IMG/VR virus record: IMGVR_UViG_3300010883_012763 | Location: 1 to 21,246 of that record | DNA length: 21,246 bases | Direction: 5' to 3' (one strand) | Source of the DNA: a virus | In this document: piece by piece, positions 1 through 7,656 of the stretch | Position numbering within the stretch: position 1 is the stretch's first letter | How the letters are laid out: each line of letters opens with the position of its first letter | Translations under genes and position numbers: made by a program | Notes under the pieces: generated by a model | What the model saw: the letters and a program-made list of their open reading frames with translations, nothing else | Told to the model about the DNA's origin: nothing | Database searches by the model: none

Positions 1-157
1 CGTCTTTCGCGCCGCAATGCTCTGCCGTCAGCACGTACCCATCGGGCGAGATCACCACGCAGGAGCAGCCGCCCCCAATGGTGCCCGTTGCCTCTTGCGG
101 TGACGCCTGTGCCACGGATGCGCAGAGCATGATGGCTGCTGCTATGAACTGTTTCAT
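1..157 (-). CDS. Trypsin-like serine protease, exported (N-terminal fragment)
   Basis: Fifty-two residues are visible before the left window edge, so the protein is partial. Residues 1-18 form a Sec signal peptide: Lys2, a hydrophobic stretch (FIAAAIMLCASVA) and a likely cleavage site after AQA. The following stretch GGGCSCVVISPDGYVLTAEH, followed by Cys, fits the beta-strand and catalytic-histidine region of trypsin/HtrA-like peptidases (pattern GxGxVxxDGYxLTAxHC), so His48 would be the catalytic histidine. The Asp and Ser of the triad would lie outside the window. The start codon overlaps the stop of the upstream gene as ATGA. In family terms this would be an endopeptidase acting in the periplasm or outside the cell. 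A secreted protease is unusual among phage structural genes. The fold is fairly clear from this motif, but activity cannot be judged. Confidence 0.7.
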   Translation of the reverse strand, partial: MKQFIAAAIMLCASVAQASPQEATGTIGGGCSCVVISPDGYVLTAEHCGAKD

Positions 158-426
158 TCCGCTGTCGCCTTCTGTTCCTGTCTTGTTACTTGACGTTCGT
201 GACGTCGCGGGTTTCCACAGCACCGCTTCGAGCAGACGTGAGGCGTTCTTGATATGATGCCCGCGTGTCGCGGCGTCAGAGTCATTCCCTCACAGCTACC
301 GTACCAATAGCCTCTTCGATTCCGCTTGATTCGCTCGTAGTGGTGCCGTCTTTTTGCCCTCATTCGTCGTTTCTCAGTCACTTCGTTTTCAGCCCCGCGT
401 TGCCGGTGCCGCCGCATGACGGGCAT
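154..426 (-). CDS. Small basic protein with a C-x3-CCGNPRR motif
   Basis: Ninety residues if the ATG at 426 is used; an ATG at 417 is also possible and neither has a clear ribosome binding site. The first half is very rich in Arg and Lys. The C-terminal part carries RTPHVCSKRCCGNPRRHERQ, which resembles a small protein common in phages and bacterial mobile elements that ends in a CSCxxCGNPRK-type motif followed by a TxQE stretch; here TRQEQ follows. The cysteines (45, 65, 69, 70) could bind zinc, but only the last three sit close together. Its stop codon overlaps the start of the exported protease gene. The function of the family is not known to me. Confidence 0.6.
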   Translation of the reverse strand: MPVMRRHRQRGAENEVTEKRRMRAKRRHHYERIKRNRRGYWYGSCEGMTLTPRHAGIISRTPHVCSKRCCGNPRRHERQVTRQEQKATAE

Positions 427-474
427 CCGCGCATTGATTTCTGGCCGGTCGCGTCCTTGACGAACACAACTTTC

Positions 475-1419
475 TTACCGAGACAGGTTCGGCACAGCTT
501 GTTGTCTTTTGATCCGCTCAACATCGTCGATCAACTCCGCACATTGTGTTTCGTAGGTTCGGCTCGCCATCGTGTACCGCCGAGCGTTCTCGCCGACCCT
601 GCGTCGCATTGCGGCATCGCGTCGCAGCTCTTTGACCGCCGCCAGCAAACCCAGCGGCTCGCTGTAGGTCAGGTAAGCGACATCCTGCCTAACCGATTGA
701 ATGTTCCCCGCGCCTTCCTGAGCGACGACGCACGCACCTGCACCCATTTTAAGCCAGAACGCGTCGGACCGATAGCCCGCCACATCGTTCGTGATGTCGC
801 TATGAATCACGACCGCGGCACGCGAGAAGTGTGCAGACATGTCGAGCGGATCGACCCATCCGATATTCTCGACTCCGCGAGGGATGATCCCCATACCGCC
901 GATGACCGCCACCCGCAGCCCTGCGCCGGTGAGCATGTGGGCGGCGATCTGTCGGTCGAGATAATGTTTCGTCATCGAGCCGACGATCATCGCGTCGAAC
1001 TCCGGCTCGTCGTGATGCTCGCACTGCGGCATGTCCGACGGGCAGCCTTGGTCGAGGTATCGGCGGTCAGCGACACCGTGTCCCGCGAATAGGTCGCCGC
1101 CCTTCGTGAATAGCACGTCCATCTTCTGCATGATCGGGCCGAACGCCTTTTCGAGATGTCCTTCGTCACGCGACAGCAGGTCGAACCACCACTGCGCCCA
1201 GACGGTGTCGGGGTGCTTCCCGATCTTCAGCAGATCAAACTCGCACAGCCCGGCGTTGCGCTGCTCGAACAGAAGCAGATCGACGGCCCCGTTGGCCGAC
1301 TGTACGTCGGCAATCGACGTACAGCGAACCACGCTGTGGCCGAGTCGTTCAAGTGCCTGATGCACCCACACGAATTTCGGCCACCGCTTGCGGTCCTGAT
1401 ATACCAGTCCGACCTGCAC
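475..1419 (-). CDS. CgeB/YkvP-like glycosyltransferase
   Basis: A protein of 314 residues with the layout of CgeB-type GT-B glycosyltransferases (Glyco_trans_1 family). An N-terminal Rossmann half (MQVGLVYQDRKRWPKF, then VDLLLFEQR around residue 50) is followed by a C-terminal half with GLRVAVIGG, a GWVDPLDMSAHFSRAAVVIH segment and SDAFWLKMGAGACVVAQE, as in sugar-nucleotide-binding domains where a glutamate contacts the donor. Family members transfer sugars from nucleotide sugars in the cytoplasm. The start is GTG, overlapping the upstream stop as TAGTG, with GAGG seven bases before it. With the DegT aminotransferase elsewhere in the window it may decorate the virion, phage DNA or a host surface glycan. 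The target is inference. Confidence 0.75.
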   Translation of the reverse strand: MQVGLVYQDRKRWPKFVWVHQALERLGHSVVRCTSIADVQSANGAVDLLLFEQRNAGLCEFDLLKIGKHPDTVWAQWWFDLLSRDEGHLEKAFGPIMQKMDVLFTKGGDLFAGHGVADRRYLDQGCPSDMPQCEHHDEPEFDAMIVGSMTKHYLDRQIAAHMLTGAGLRVAVIGGMGIIPRGVENIGWVDPLDMSAHFSRAAVVIHSDITNDVAGYRSDAFWLKMGAGACVVAQEGAGNIQSVRQDVAYLTYSEPLGLLAAVKELRRDAAMRRRVGENARRYTMASRTYETQCAELIDDVERIKRQQAVPNLSR

Positions 1420-2057
1420 TATCTCGCCTCATCGGCCTCGGCCATTGCGATCAACTCGGGTTCCGGTATGACAAATTTGTCGCTCCGGTCCATCATGTTT
1501 CCGCGTCTGTAACTCGGCTGACGCACCTTGCCCGTCTTGATCAACTCGACCTGCGACGGCAACGTGCCTTGCAGCAACTCAGCGTGTGACTTGACCTCAA
1601 TCGGCACGTCCGCATTCTTGTAGTGCGACGCGAAGTCCCGCTTGCCGTCAACCATCTGACGCATCCAGTATTTCCACGTGATGATGTCCTCGTCGGTCAG
1701 CCGCTCGAATCGCTTCTCGCGGCACGGCGTCGTGTGCTCGTTCAGCACCGGCGACTTGCGTGCGGCTCGCAGAGCATTGTCGCACCGCTTGACGTGTTCC
1801 CATCGGGCGAGATTCCCATCGTCGGCCAGCGGGTCTGTGATGCGGGCGGTGCGGTTCTTCTCGTCGAGATGCACACGCTGGCCGGGGATGCCCTCAATCG
1901 GCAGGTCCGTGTATGCGTCCGGTGCTCGCAGGCCGATCATCTTGGGATACCAGCGGCTGCGGAGCAGCTCGTTGGCGGGGTGGAAACTGACGTAGGTGTC
2001 CTTGGTGTGCTGTACCTCGATGACCACTTCGCCGTCGTGAATCTGAGTCGTCGCCAT
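1419..2057 (-). CDS. Uncharacterised phage protein downstream of the capsid gene
   Basis: A protein of 212 residues that I do not recognise. The ATG at 2057 is chosen because GGAG lies nine bases before it; longer readings would enter the terminator. The first 35 residues look beta-rich (GEVVIEVQHTKDTYVSFHPA), with a conserved-looking YPKMIGLRAPDAYTDLPIEG segment. The rest is charged and probably helical, ending in FVIPEPELIAMAEADEAR. It has no signal peptide or membrane segment. It sits just after the capsid gene, behind a terminator, and its stop overlaps the glycosyltransferase start. The position would suit a virion-associated or head-completion protein, but nothing in the sequence proves this. 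Confidence 0.7.
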   Translation of the reverse strand: MATTQIHDGEVVIEVQHTKDTYVSFHPANELLRSRWYPKMIGLRAPDAYTDLPIEGIPGQRVHLDEKNRTARITDPLADDGNLARWEHVKRCDNALRAARKSPVLNEHTTPCREKRFERLTDEDIITWKYWMRQMVDGKRDFASHYKNADVPIEVKSHAELLQGTLPSQVELIKTGKVRQPSYRRGNMMDRSDKFVIPEPELIAMAEADEAR

Positions 2058-2095
2058 TCGTGTTGTCTCCCGTGTTCGTGTTGTTGTTCGCAGCC

Positions 2096-2141
2096 CAAAA
2101 AAACAGCGGGCCAAGCCGGTGTAACCCGACCGGCCCGCTGC
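2096..2141 (-). terminator. Intrinsic terminator after the major capsid gene
   Basis: On the minus strand a 9-bp perfect GC-rich stem (CAGCGGGCC pairing with GGCCCGCTG, positions 2132-2140 and 2104-2112) is followed by seven Ts (2097-2103). It lies 38 bases past the capsid stop codon and 40 bases before the next ATG. No promoter is apparent between it and the next gene, so downstream genes probably rely on read-through. Confidence 0.85.
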
Positions 2142-2177
2142 CTCGAAAGAGCGACGAAACTCTTGCAATTGGGGTTC

Positions 2178-3749
2178 CTAGGAAGTCAGTTCGGCCATGT
2201 AGCCGGACAGAGTCAGGGAACCGCCGTATCGGGCGCGGGCCAAGAGCAACTGTTCGTTGTCGAGCATCAGCGTCTTGCCGCCTGTCTCAACTTGGAACTG
2301 CAACCCCTGCCGTCGGTATAGTCGATAGCCCTTCAGGTTGCATAGCCCAAGGTTACCGTTCGAGATGTTACCCTCGACCGAAACCGGGTAGCCAGCGATC
2401 ATGTAATCCTTCGCCGCGTTGACGCCGAAGGTCGGGTGGTTTGCTTCGCTGTTGACGCTGATTTGCAGCAGTTCCTTGTACTGCGCATCGTTCATCACGA
2501 GCCGCGTGTTCTGCCCGCCGAACGCAAGGCGATGTGCCTTGTTGATCGTGAACAGGATTTCGAGAATGTCGTTGTACGTCAGCGTGCTGAACGTATTCGT
2601 TATCCCTGATACAGCGGTGTTCGACGCGACGAAGATGCCCTGCGGCTCTGTCGTGCCGTCACCGATTGCGATCTGCTCATCGAGCCACCGCAGGTGCTCT
2701 TGTCCGATCTGGTCAGCGACCAGCTGTGCGAAGTTCGGAACGGCGTCGGACAGGAAGTCCAAGCCGAACGTAATCGCGCACGTCATCGGGAAGAACGATG
2801 TGTCGAACGCAGCGACAAACGAACTCGTCGAGAATTCAGCAACGCTGGAACCAGACGCAGTCGAAACGAACGTCGGGGTTCCGATTGACGCACTGTCAGC
2901 CGCGCCGCCGCGTGCCACCGGCACAACGTCAACATACGGGAACAGCTCGCCGTGGAGCAGCGGCGTTCGGATGATCGCCGTGTCGAACCACTCAGGGACA
3001 GCGTTGCCACCGCCCGACGTACCCGACTCGTCGAGAACCGTCTTGCGTTGGAAGTCGGACAGCTTGTAGTGGCCGCCCTTCGTGTCGTGTGCGTCGAACT
3101 GCCCGACGAACGTGTCTTCGTGCGTGATCTCCTTGACCAGTTGGCCGAAGTGCTCCCACATGTCAGACGGCACCGCCTCGGTGATGCCTTTCAGCCCGGC
3201 CTTGCGGAACGACCACATCAGCCACGCTGACATCTTGGCCCATTCCTGCTCGGACAGGTCGTCGATGGTTCGCTCGCGACCACGCTCAAGGAAGACAACG
3301 TCGTTCCCTTTGCGGTTCCACTTGTCCTGCGAGTCGTACTTCAGCACGGTCTTCGTGCCGCTGTACCGTTCGCTGGCTTTCTTGACCCGGATGTGTTCGT
3401 TCTGGGCCGAGTGATCGGCCGCAGCTTTAAACACTTCGTTCGGGTCGGGATCGCCCTTCGGCAGGTTGTCGTTCACGTTGAACGACTCATCGACGGTGCT
3501 CATAGCGACGACCGGCTTGGCCTTCTCCATCGCAGCATCGACTGCCTTGCTGACCGCGTTGCCAACCATGTCGGCGAGACGGTCTTCGGCTGACTTCGGT
3601 TCAGCCGACAACTCGGTCAGCTTCTCCAGAGTCAATTCACTTGTGGCGAGTGCTTCGCCTGCCTTGGCTGCGGCGACGTCGTCGGACGCATCGACAGCCA
3701 TTCCATGTTTTTCGGTCAGGTACGACCGAAGTGCAGCGGTGATCTTCAT
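2178..3749 (-). CDS. HK97-type major capsid protein with N-terminal scaffold-like region
   Basis: A protein of 523 residues matching phage_capsid (HK97 fold). The hallmark is WLDEQIAIGDGTTEPQGIF at residues 355-373, with GTSGGGNAVPEWF near 243-255, a GYRLYRRQGLQFQ segment near 474, and a C-terminal strand ending LLLARARYGGSLTLSGYMAE. Residues 1 to about 90 are charged, Ala-rich and probably helical, like the delta/scaffold domain that the prohead protease removes. Residues 90-230 form an additional charged region, so the protein is longer than HK97 gp5 (385 residues). The ATG at 3749 has GGGAGAAGG directly upstream. The protease gene lies 40 bases upstream and a strong terminator follows. The protein forms the icosahedral shell. 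Confidence 0.95.
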   Translation of the reverse strand: MKITAALRSYLTEKHGMAVDASDDVAAAKAGEALATSELTLEKLTELSAEPKSAEDRLADMVGNAVSKAVDAAMEKAKPVVAMSTVDESFNVNDNLPKGDPDPNEVFKAAADHSAQNEHIRVKKASERYSGTKTVLKYDSQDKWNRKGNDVVFLERGRERTIDDLSEQEWAKMSAWLMWSFRKAGLKGITEAVPSDMWEHFGQLVKEITHEDTFVGQFDAHDTKGGHYKLSDFQRKTVLDESGTSGGGNAVPEWFDTAIIRTPLLHGELFPYVDVVPVARGGAADSASIGTPTFVSTASGSSVAEFSTSSFVAAFDTSFFPMTCAITFGLDFLSDAVPNFAQLVADQIGQEHLRWLDEQIAIGDGTTEPQGIFVASNTAVSGITNTFSTLTYNDILEILFTINKAHRLAFGGQNTRLVMNDAQYKELLQISVNSEANHPTFGVNAAKDYMIAGYPVSVEGNISNGNLGLCNLKGYRLYRRQGLQFQVETGGKTLMLDNEQLLLARARYGGSLTLSGYMAELTS

Positions 3750-3789
3750 GTCACCTTCTCCCAAAAAAGAATGTCCAGATACGTCCAGA

Positions 3790-5127
3790 CTACAAACCCA
3801 AGAGTTCGAGCATTTCGCTCGCTTCTTGCTCACGTTGAATCGTTTTGACTTGCTCGATAATCTCGTCCGCGTCTGCCGGATGCAGGCTCAGATAATCGGC
3901 AATCGTTTCCTCAATTGTCTTCGGCTCGACGACAACATCTGCCTTCTCGTCAAGCCCGTCCTTCGTCAGCTCGTGCGTGTGTCCGTTGGCTTCCATTACT
4001 TCGAACTCGGTGACGTCGTGGCCGTGCCCGTTGGCCGCTCCGGTCTTGCCGTTGCCGTCGTCGTCCAGCTTGACGCTGTGGCTGTGGTCGGCCGTCTCGC
4101 CAGTCGTGCCGGTGAAGTCCTTCTCAGTGAAGTCCCCGTCGTCGTTCATCTCATAATCGGTCGAGGTTGTCGTCGAAGACGCTTCGCATCCGCAGGCGGA
4201 TGCCTTGCCCGGTGGCCGCGATCCGCCGCCAGCGGGGACGGGTGCGACGGGCGGGACCGGAACGATTGGTGCTATCGGTGTTCCTTGCGACCCGCCAGTG
4301 GGCATCTTTTCTTCAAGCGTCATGTCGATGGCCTTTCGTAGATCGTCAATTGTCGGGGCGGTCCAGCTCATCTTGTGGCCGCCGGGCAGGCTCTGCGAAT
4401 GCGTGAACCCGATGCCCTGAACGGGCCGGGCGTCGAACTCGTGCTTCGCCATGCCTTTGATCAGCGGGCTGTGCAGCTTGCCGCGACTGAACGCGGTGAT
4501 CACGGCATCGACGTTCGACGGTACGGTGACAAGGCTGACCTCCATGATCTCATATTCGGTGATGTGCCAGCCGGGAGCCATGCCGTCGTTCTTGCTGTCC
4601 AGCGGCTTGAACTTGAGCGGGCGAAACCCGTGGCTGATTCGCAACGCACCGAACTCGACCAACTGAGCCGCGTCGCGGCCTGTCTCCGTGTCGATGATCG
4701 ACACCTTGGCTCGCAGTTGCGTGCTGTTGCGGCCCAGCTCTGTGATCAATTTGCCGATAGGTTCCATCGGGATGTGGTGAAACAACAGCGGTGCCTTGGC
4801 GTCCAGCTTCGCGCCTGCCGTTTCCAGCACGTCGCCGTCACGGTCTTTGCGTGTCGATGTGACGATGATGTCGAGGTCGGCGACGGCACCGGCCGTAAGA
4901 CCTGCCGGGCCTTCTTTGCGGAACTCGTCAACGCCCATGTCGGCGTTGCTGTAGACGAGGCGTGACTCAGCTTCCTTGATCATGTCAGCCCACGCACCTT
5001 GCGGCGCATCGGGGAACATCTTGACCGGGCAGAAGCCGCCGTCGAAGCACATCTCGACTGACCGGAAGTATTGGTCAGCCGTGCTGATTCCGCCTGAAGA
5101 CAGGGCGTCGATGATTTCTTGCGTCAT
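3790..5127 (-). CDS. Prohead maturation protease (peptidase S78) with His-rich tail
   Basis: A protein of 445 residues. Residues 85-212 match the HK97 gp4-type prohead protease: DLDIIVTSTRKDRDGDVLET, LLFHHIPMEPIGKL (catalytic His117 or His118), FGALRISHGFRPL (nucleophile Ser165) and YEIMEVSLVTVPSNVDA. It cleaves the capsid scaffold region during maturation and itself. Beyond the protease lies a Pro-rich linker (280-306), a CGC pair (312-314), then an acidic stretch with repeated DHSHSV, NGHGHDV and NGHTHEL motifs (347-386) and a helical, acidic end. This tail is not part of the catalytic core and may act as scaffold or bind metal. The first 85 residues are also additional. The ATG is one base after the stop of the Lys/Ala-rich gene. 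Confidence 0.9.
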   Translation of the reverse strand: MTQEIIDALSSGGISTADQYFRSVEMCFDGGFCPVKMFPDAPQGAWADMIKEAESRLVYSNADMGVDEFRKEGPAGLTAGAVADLDIIVTSTRKDRDGDVLETAGAKLDAKAPLLFHHIPMEPIGKLITELGRNSTQLRAKVSIIDTETGRDAAQLVEFGALRISHGFRPLKFKPLDSKNDGMAPGWHITEYEIMEVSLVTVPSNVDAVITAFSRGKLHSPLIKGMAKHEFDARPVQGIGFTHSQSLPGGHKMSWTAPTIDDLRKAIDMTLEEKMPTGGSQGTPIAPIVPVPPVAPVPAGGGSRPPGKASACGCEASSTTTSTDYEMNDDGDFTEKDFTGTTGETADHSHSVKLDDDGNGKTGAANGHGHDVTEFEVMEANGHTHELTKDGLDEKADVVVEPKTIEETIADYLSLHPADADEIIEQVKTIQREQEASEMLELLGL

Positions 5128-5128
5128 G

Positions 5129-5320
5129 TCAATTCCCGTATCTGCGGGACGTTCGCCCGCGTGAACGTGTCAGACCGGCCGGAACAACCGCAACGGGTGG
5201 AGCCACCACAGCGGTCGGGGCATCAACCGCTTGTGCCGCGACGGCTGGTTCCGGCGCGGCTTTTTTCTGTACCGCTGGCTTCGCCGCGGCTTTCTTCCTG
5301 ACCGCTTTTTTCTTCGCCAT
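5129..5320 (-). CDS. Lys/Ala/Pro-rich basic protein, histone H1-like
   Basis: Sixty-three residues of low complexity: an N-terminal AKKKAVRKKAAAKPAVQKKA stretch like histone H1/AlgP tails, a central Ala-Val-Pro segment, and a basic RSRGRTSRR end. The start at 5320 has GGAG eight bases upstream; a longer reading would run through the terminator hairpin. It ends one base before the prohead protease start, so the two are probably translated together. Such proteins usually bind nucleic acid without sequence specificity. A role in compacting packaged DNA or in scaffold assembly is possible but unproven. Confidence 0.65.
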   Translation of the reverse strand: MAKKKAVRKKAAAKPAVQKKAAPEPAVAAQAVDAPTAVVAPPVAVVPAGLTRSRGRTSRRYGN

Positions 5321-5329
5321 CGGGTCACT

Positions 5330-5390
5330 CCAAAAAATAAAACCCGCACCCATGACACGTCGCGGAGGAGCGACAGGTCACCGATGCGGG
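5330..5390 (-). terminator. Intrinsic terminator between the small genes and the capsid block
   Basis: On the minus strand a long symmetric hairpin spans 5390-5343. Its stems are CCCGCA/TGCGGG, TGAC/GTCA and GTCGC/GCGAC, separated by 4x4 and 2x2 internal loops and closed by a six-base loop. It is followed by TTTTATTTTTT and then almost at once by the GGAG site of the gene at 5320. The close fit to the next ribosome site suggests partial termination or attenuation rather than a hard stop. Confidence 0.75.
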
Positions 5391-5413
5391 CTCTGGTTCT
5401 TCCTAGCTGCCCG

Positions 5414-5623
5414 CTAGTATGTTCGTTCGTGTCGGGTCTTCACTCGCTGGAAATGCCCGTCTTTGTATTGCATCTCAACAACGACAGCACCGAACTCGTC
5501 TCGCACATCATCAACACTGTCTAGCATTTTGTCAAGCAGAGTATGTGCAGCGAGCCGTCGAGCGCGGTTCATCACCACCGCTTTTGCGTTCGGCAGGTCG
5601 TCGAGGTCGATGGTGTTATTCAT
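5414..5623 (-). CDS. Small hypothetical protein
   Basis: Sixty-nine residues, not recognised. It has an acidic N-terminus (NNTIDLDDLPNAKAVV), a probable amphipathic helix (MNRARRLAAHTLLDKMLDSV) and a short beta-like segment (GAVVVEMQYKDGHFQRVK). The ATG at 5623 overlaps the stop of the upstream cysteine gene within ATGAATAA, which argues for translational coupling. It lies between the MuF gene and a terminator, so it belongs to the head-gene transcript. Confidence 0.6.
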   Translation of the reverse strand: MNNTIDLDDLPNAKAVVMNRARRLAAHTLLDKMLDSVDDVRDEFGAVVVEMQYKDGHFQRVKTRHERTY

Positions 5624-5801
5624 CTTCGTCCGGCTCGTTCGGGTCGAATTCTTCCCACCTGATTCCGTTGTCACCTTTGAACGGTTTGGTGTGATCGTGC
5701 AGGCCGGTCATTATCTCCTGCGGTATCCCGTCGGGGTAGGCTCGGCACTCGTGCGACCCCGTGTAATGCTTGCACGAGATGCACTGGTCGGACGACGGCA
5801 T
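5616..5801 (-). CDS. Small CxxC protein with GIPxEIxxGxxxHxxPxxGDNGI signature
   Basis: Sixty-one residues. CISCKHYTGSHECRAYPDGI followed by PQEIMTGLHDHTKPFKGDNG and IRWEEF is a pattern I recognise from a widespread small phage and bacterial protein, often encoded beside portal and head genes. Cys7, Cys10 and Cys19 could form part of a metal site. The role is unknown. The start lies seven bases after the MuF stop codon, with GTGAG upstream, and the end overlaps the next gene by eight bases. The C-terminus is strongly acidic (DPNEPDEDE). Confidence 0.75.
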   Translation of the reverse strand: MPSSDQCISCKHYTGSHECRAYPDGIPQEIMTGLHDHTKPFKGDNGIRWEEFDPNEPDEDE

Positions 5802-5807
5802 GGTGGC

Positions 5808-7622
5808 TCACTTTACAATCGAGTAGTTTTCCAGCGTTGCATTATACACATCGAGAATCCCCTTTGGCACAAGATGCGGTCGGCCGTCAGCGATGGCCGA
5901 CGTCACCTCTGCGAACATCTCGCTGTTCGACGTTGCCCCATAAGCAGATACGGAGAACTTGTGCTGCTTCGTGACATGGCCCAAGTTCTCCGCTATGAGC
6001 ATTCTCTCGTCGAACTTCGATCTGATTGTCATCCCCGTTTTGCTGTCAATGCCTTGCGCCATTATCGTATGCCCAGACTCGTGAGAGAACGTCGCGGCGA
6101 GCGGGTTCTTTGAGTCTGATGCGACAGTCCATCGCTCGGTCGCCAGCGCGTTCTCTCGCTTCTGCTCCATCTTTTTTCGCACTGCCGGATCGACCGACTG
6201 ATCCGCCGAGTGCTTGTCTGCGTTCGCAATAGTCCTCGCCTTCCGCTCGGCAAAAACTGCCCGTTCCCTCGCCGCGTTACCGATAGGGTCTTTTGAGTAA
6301 GCAGTCTGAACCTTCATCACGTCGTTTTTGTAAGCGCCGCCGCTTGGCCTCGGCGTGTGCTCGTAGTACGCGAGAGACGACCTCGACGTATGCGTCCCGA
6401 CCAGCGACACGCGGTTGCCGTTGTGCCCAAGCACGCGGCTAGTACCGTCGGCAACATCCTGTAGCTGGTCTTTCGACATGCCCCTGCCCAGTCGCACGCT
6501 GTCGAAGTGATTGTCCTTGAGCCACTGCTTCGCCTCTTTCTCGCTCTGGAATCGCGGGGCCAGCGAGTCTGTGCGAGGCGTCGCGTTGGAAATAGTCGCT
6601 GGTGTCGGCGGGGCGACGACCGGCTTCGGCTTCGGGCGTGGCTTCGGCTTCGGTACGGGCGGCGCAACGACTGCTGGCTTCGGCGGCTTCGGTGCAACAG
6701 GTGGCAGCTTCGGCGGTTCCTGAACCGACGGGGCAAGCGGTCGCGGCGGCTGGTCATCGTCAACGATAGTGACACTAATTGTAGTACATCTACAGTTTAC
6801 ACGCTCCGCTGCGGGCAGCGAGTGATGGCCGGGATACGGCGTCGCCCAGCCGCCGACCATGAACTTGTCGTTGACCGCGACCTGCTGACTGCTCGCATCG
6901 TTGTGCGAGTCGCGAGTGAAGCTGTCAACCGTCGCCAGCCACTCCTTACCCGTGACCAGCCCTTCGCCTTGTAGCGTCTGCTGAACCGAGTGAACGCCCG
7001 CGTTCAACGCCCCGGTCACCTCGGTGCGAGCAACCATCACGGCGCGTGCCCTCGATGTGCCGGTGCCAAGCACATCGCGGATCGCACCGGACATCTGCAC
7101 CGCGTTCAGCCCGGCGTCCAGTGACGACGAGATCGTGTTCGTCAGCCGCGATGCCGTCGTCGCGTTGATGTTGCCCCAGTACGGTTGCGCCAGCGTCTCG
7201 GTCGTCGCGTCGCGAATGGCAACCTGAACCTGCGGCGGCAGGTCAACCAGAATGTCGTCGATGGCACCCTCGTCGGTCTCCAGCTCGAACTCGTCCCGCT
7301 TGGTCAGCATCATCGCCGACTTGCCGAACGCTTTCAACTCAAGGATCGCCCCGGCATACGCCGCCCGGTACAGGTGCAGCCGCATCAGTTCTTTGAGCCG
7401 GTCTTCCCACATCTGCGGGTCGAACAGCATCTCGGCAGTGATCGGCAACCCCTGCTCGCGCAGCCGCCGCTGGATGTCCTGCTCTTGCAGCTTGAAGTAT
7501 CGGGCCAAGTCGTTCGCCGTACTCCGCTCGCTGCGGTCGTGCAGCTTCAAGAACGCGGAATGGTATCGGTCGCGTATGACCGCCGAGAACTTTGCGAAGT
7601 GTTTCCGTTTGATCGTCAACAT
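5808..7622 (-). CDS. MuF-type head morphogenesis protein fused to a zincin-like metallopeptidase domain
   Basis: A protein of 604 residues with three parts. The N-terminal half (to about 285) fits phage Mu F / SPP1 gp7 minor head proteins: ARTEVTGALNAG, KEWLATVDSFTRDSHNDASS, and the closing PAAERVNCRCTTI. These proteins bind the portal and sit in or near the head. Next comes a Pro/Lys-rich linker (about 290-345). The last 230 residues carry FSHESGHTIM, an exact HExxH zinc motif, and then FSVSAYGATSNSEMFAE, where the downstream glutamate can be the third zinc ligand, as in anthrax-lethal-factor-like zincins. MuF proteins with C-terminal effector domains are known as packaged or polymorphic toxins. 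Protease activity is inferred. The start is ATG at 7622 with a weak ribosome site. Confidence 0.85.
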   Translation of the reverse strand: MLTIKRKHFAKFSAVIRDRYHSAFLKLHDRSERSTANDLARYFKLQEQDIQRRLREQGLPITAEMLFDPQMWEDRLKELMRLHLYRAAYAGAILELKAFGKSAMMLTKRDEFELETDEGAIDDILVDLPPQVQVAIRDATTETLAQPYWGNINATTASRLTNTISSSLDAGLNAVQMSGAIRDVLGTGTSRARAVMVARTEVTGALNAGVHSVQQTLQGEGLVTGKEWLATVDSFTRDSHNDASSQQVAVNDKFMVGGWATPYPGHHSLPAAERVNCRCTTISVTIVDDDQPPRPLAPSVQEPPKLPPVAPKPPKPAVVAPPVPKPKPRPKPKPVVAPPTPATISNATPRTDSLAPRFQSEKEAKQWLKDNHFDSVRLGRGMSKDQLQDVADGTSRVLGHNGNRVSLVGTHTSRSSLAYYEHTPRPSGGAYKNDVMKVQTAYSKDPIGNAARERAVFAERKARTIANADKHSADQSVDPAVRKKMEQKRENALATERWTVASDSKNPLAATFSHESGHTIMAQGIDSKTGMTIRSKFDERMLIAENLGHVTKQHKFSVSAYGATSNSEMFAEVTSAIADGRPHLVPKGILDVYNATLENYSIVK

Positions 7623-7656
7623 TCAGCCGCTAGTAATAGGGCAACCATGGTCGCGA

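Noticed and set aside
3755-3785. Direct repeat TCTGGAC with a T-run before the capsid gene, considered as a terminator
   Set aside because: The two copies are direct, not inverted, so no stem can form.
6600-6720. DNA-level repeats of the type GGCTTCGG on the plus strand
   Set aside because: They are explained by Pro/Lys codons of the linker in the MuF protein.
7623-7656. Ten-codon frame MVALLLAAEC between portal and MuF
   Set aside because: It lacks a ribosome binding site or other support and is probably chance.
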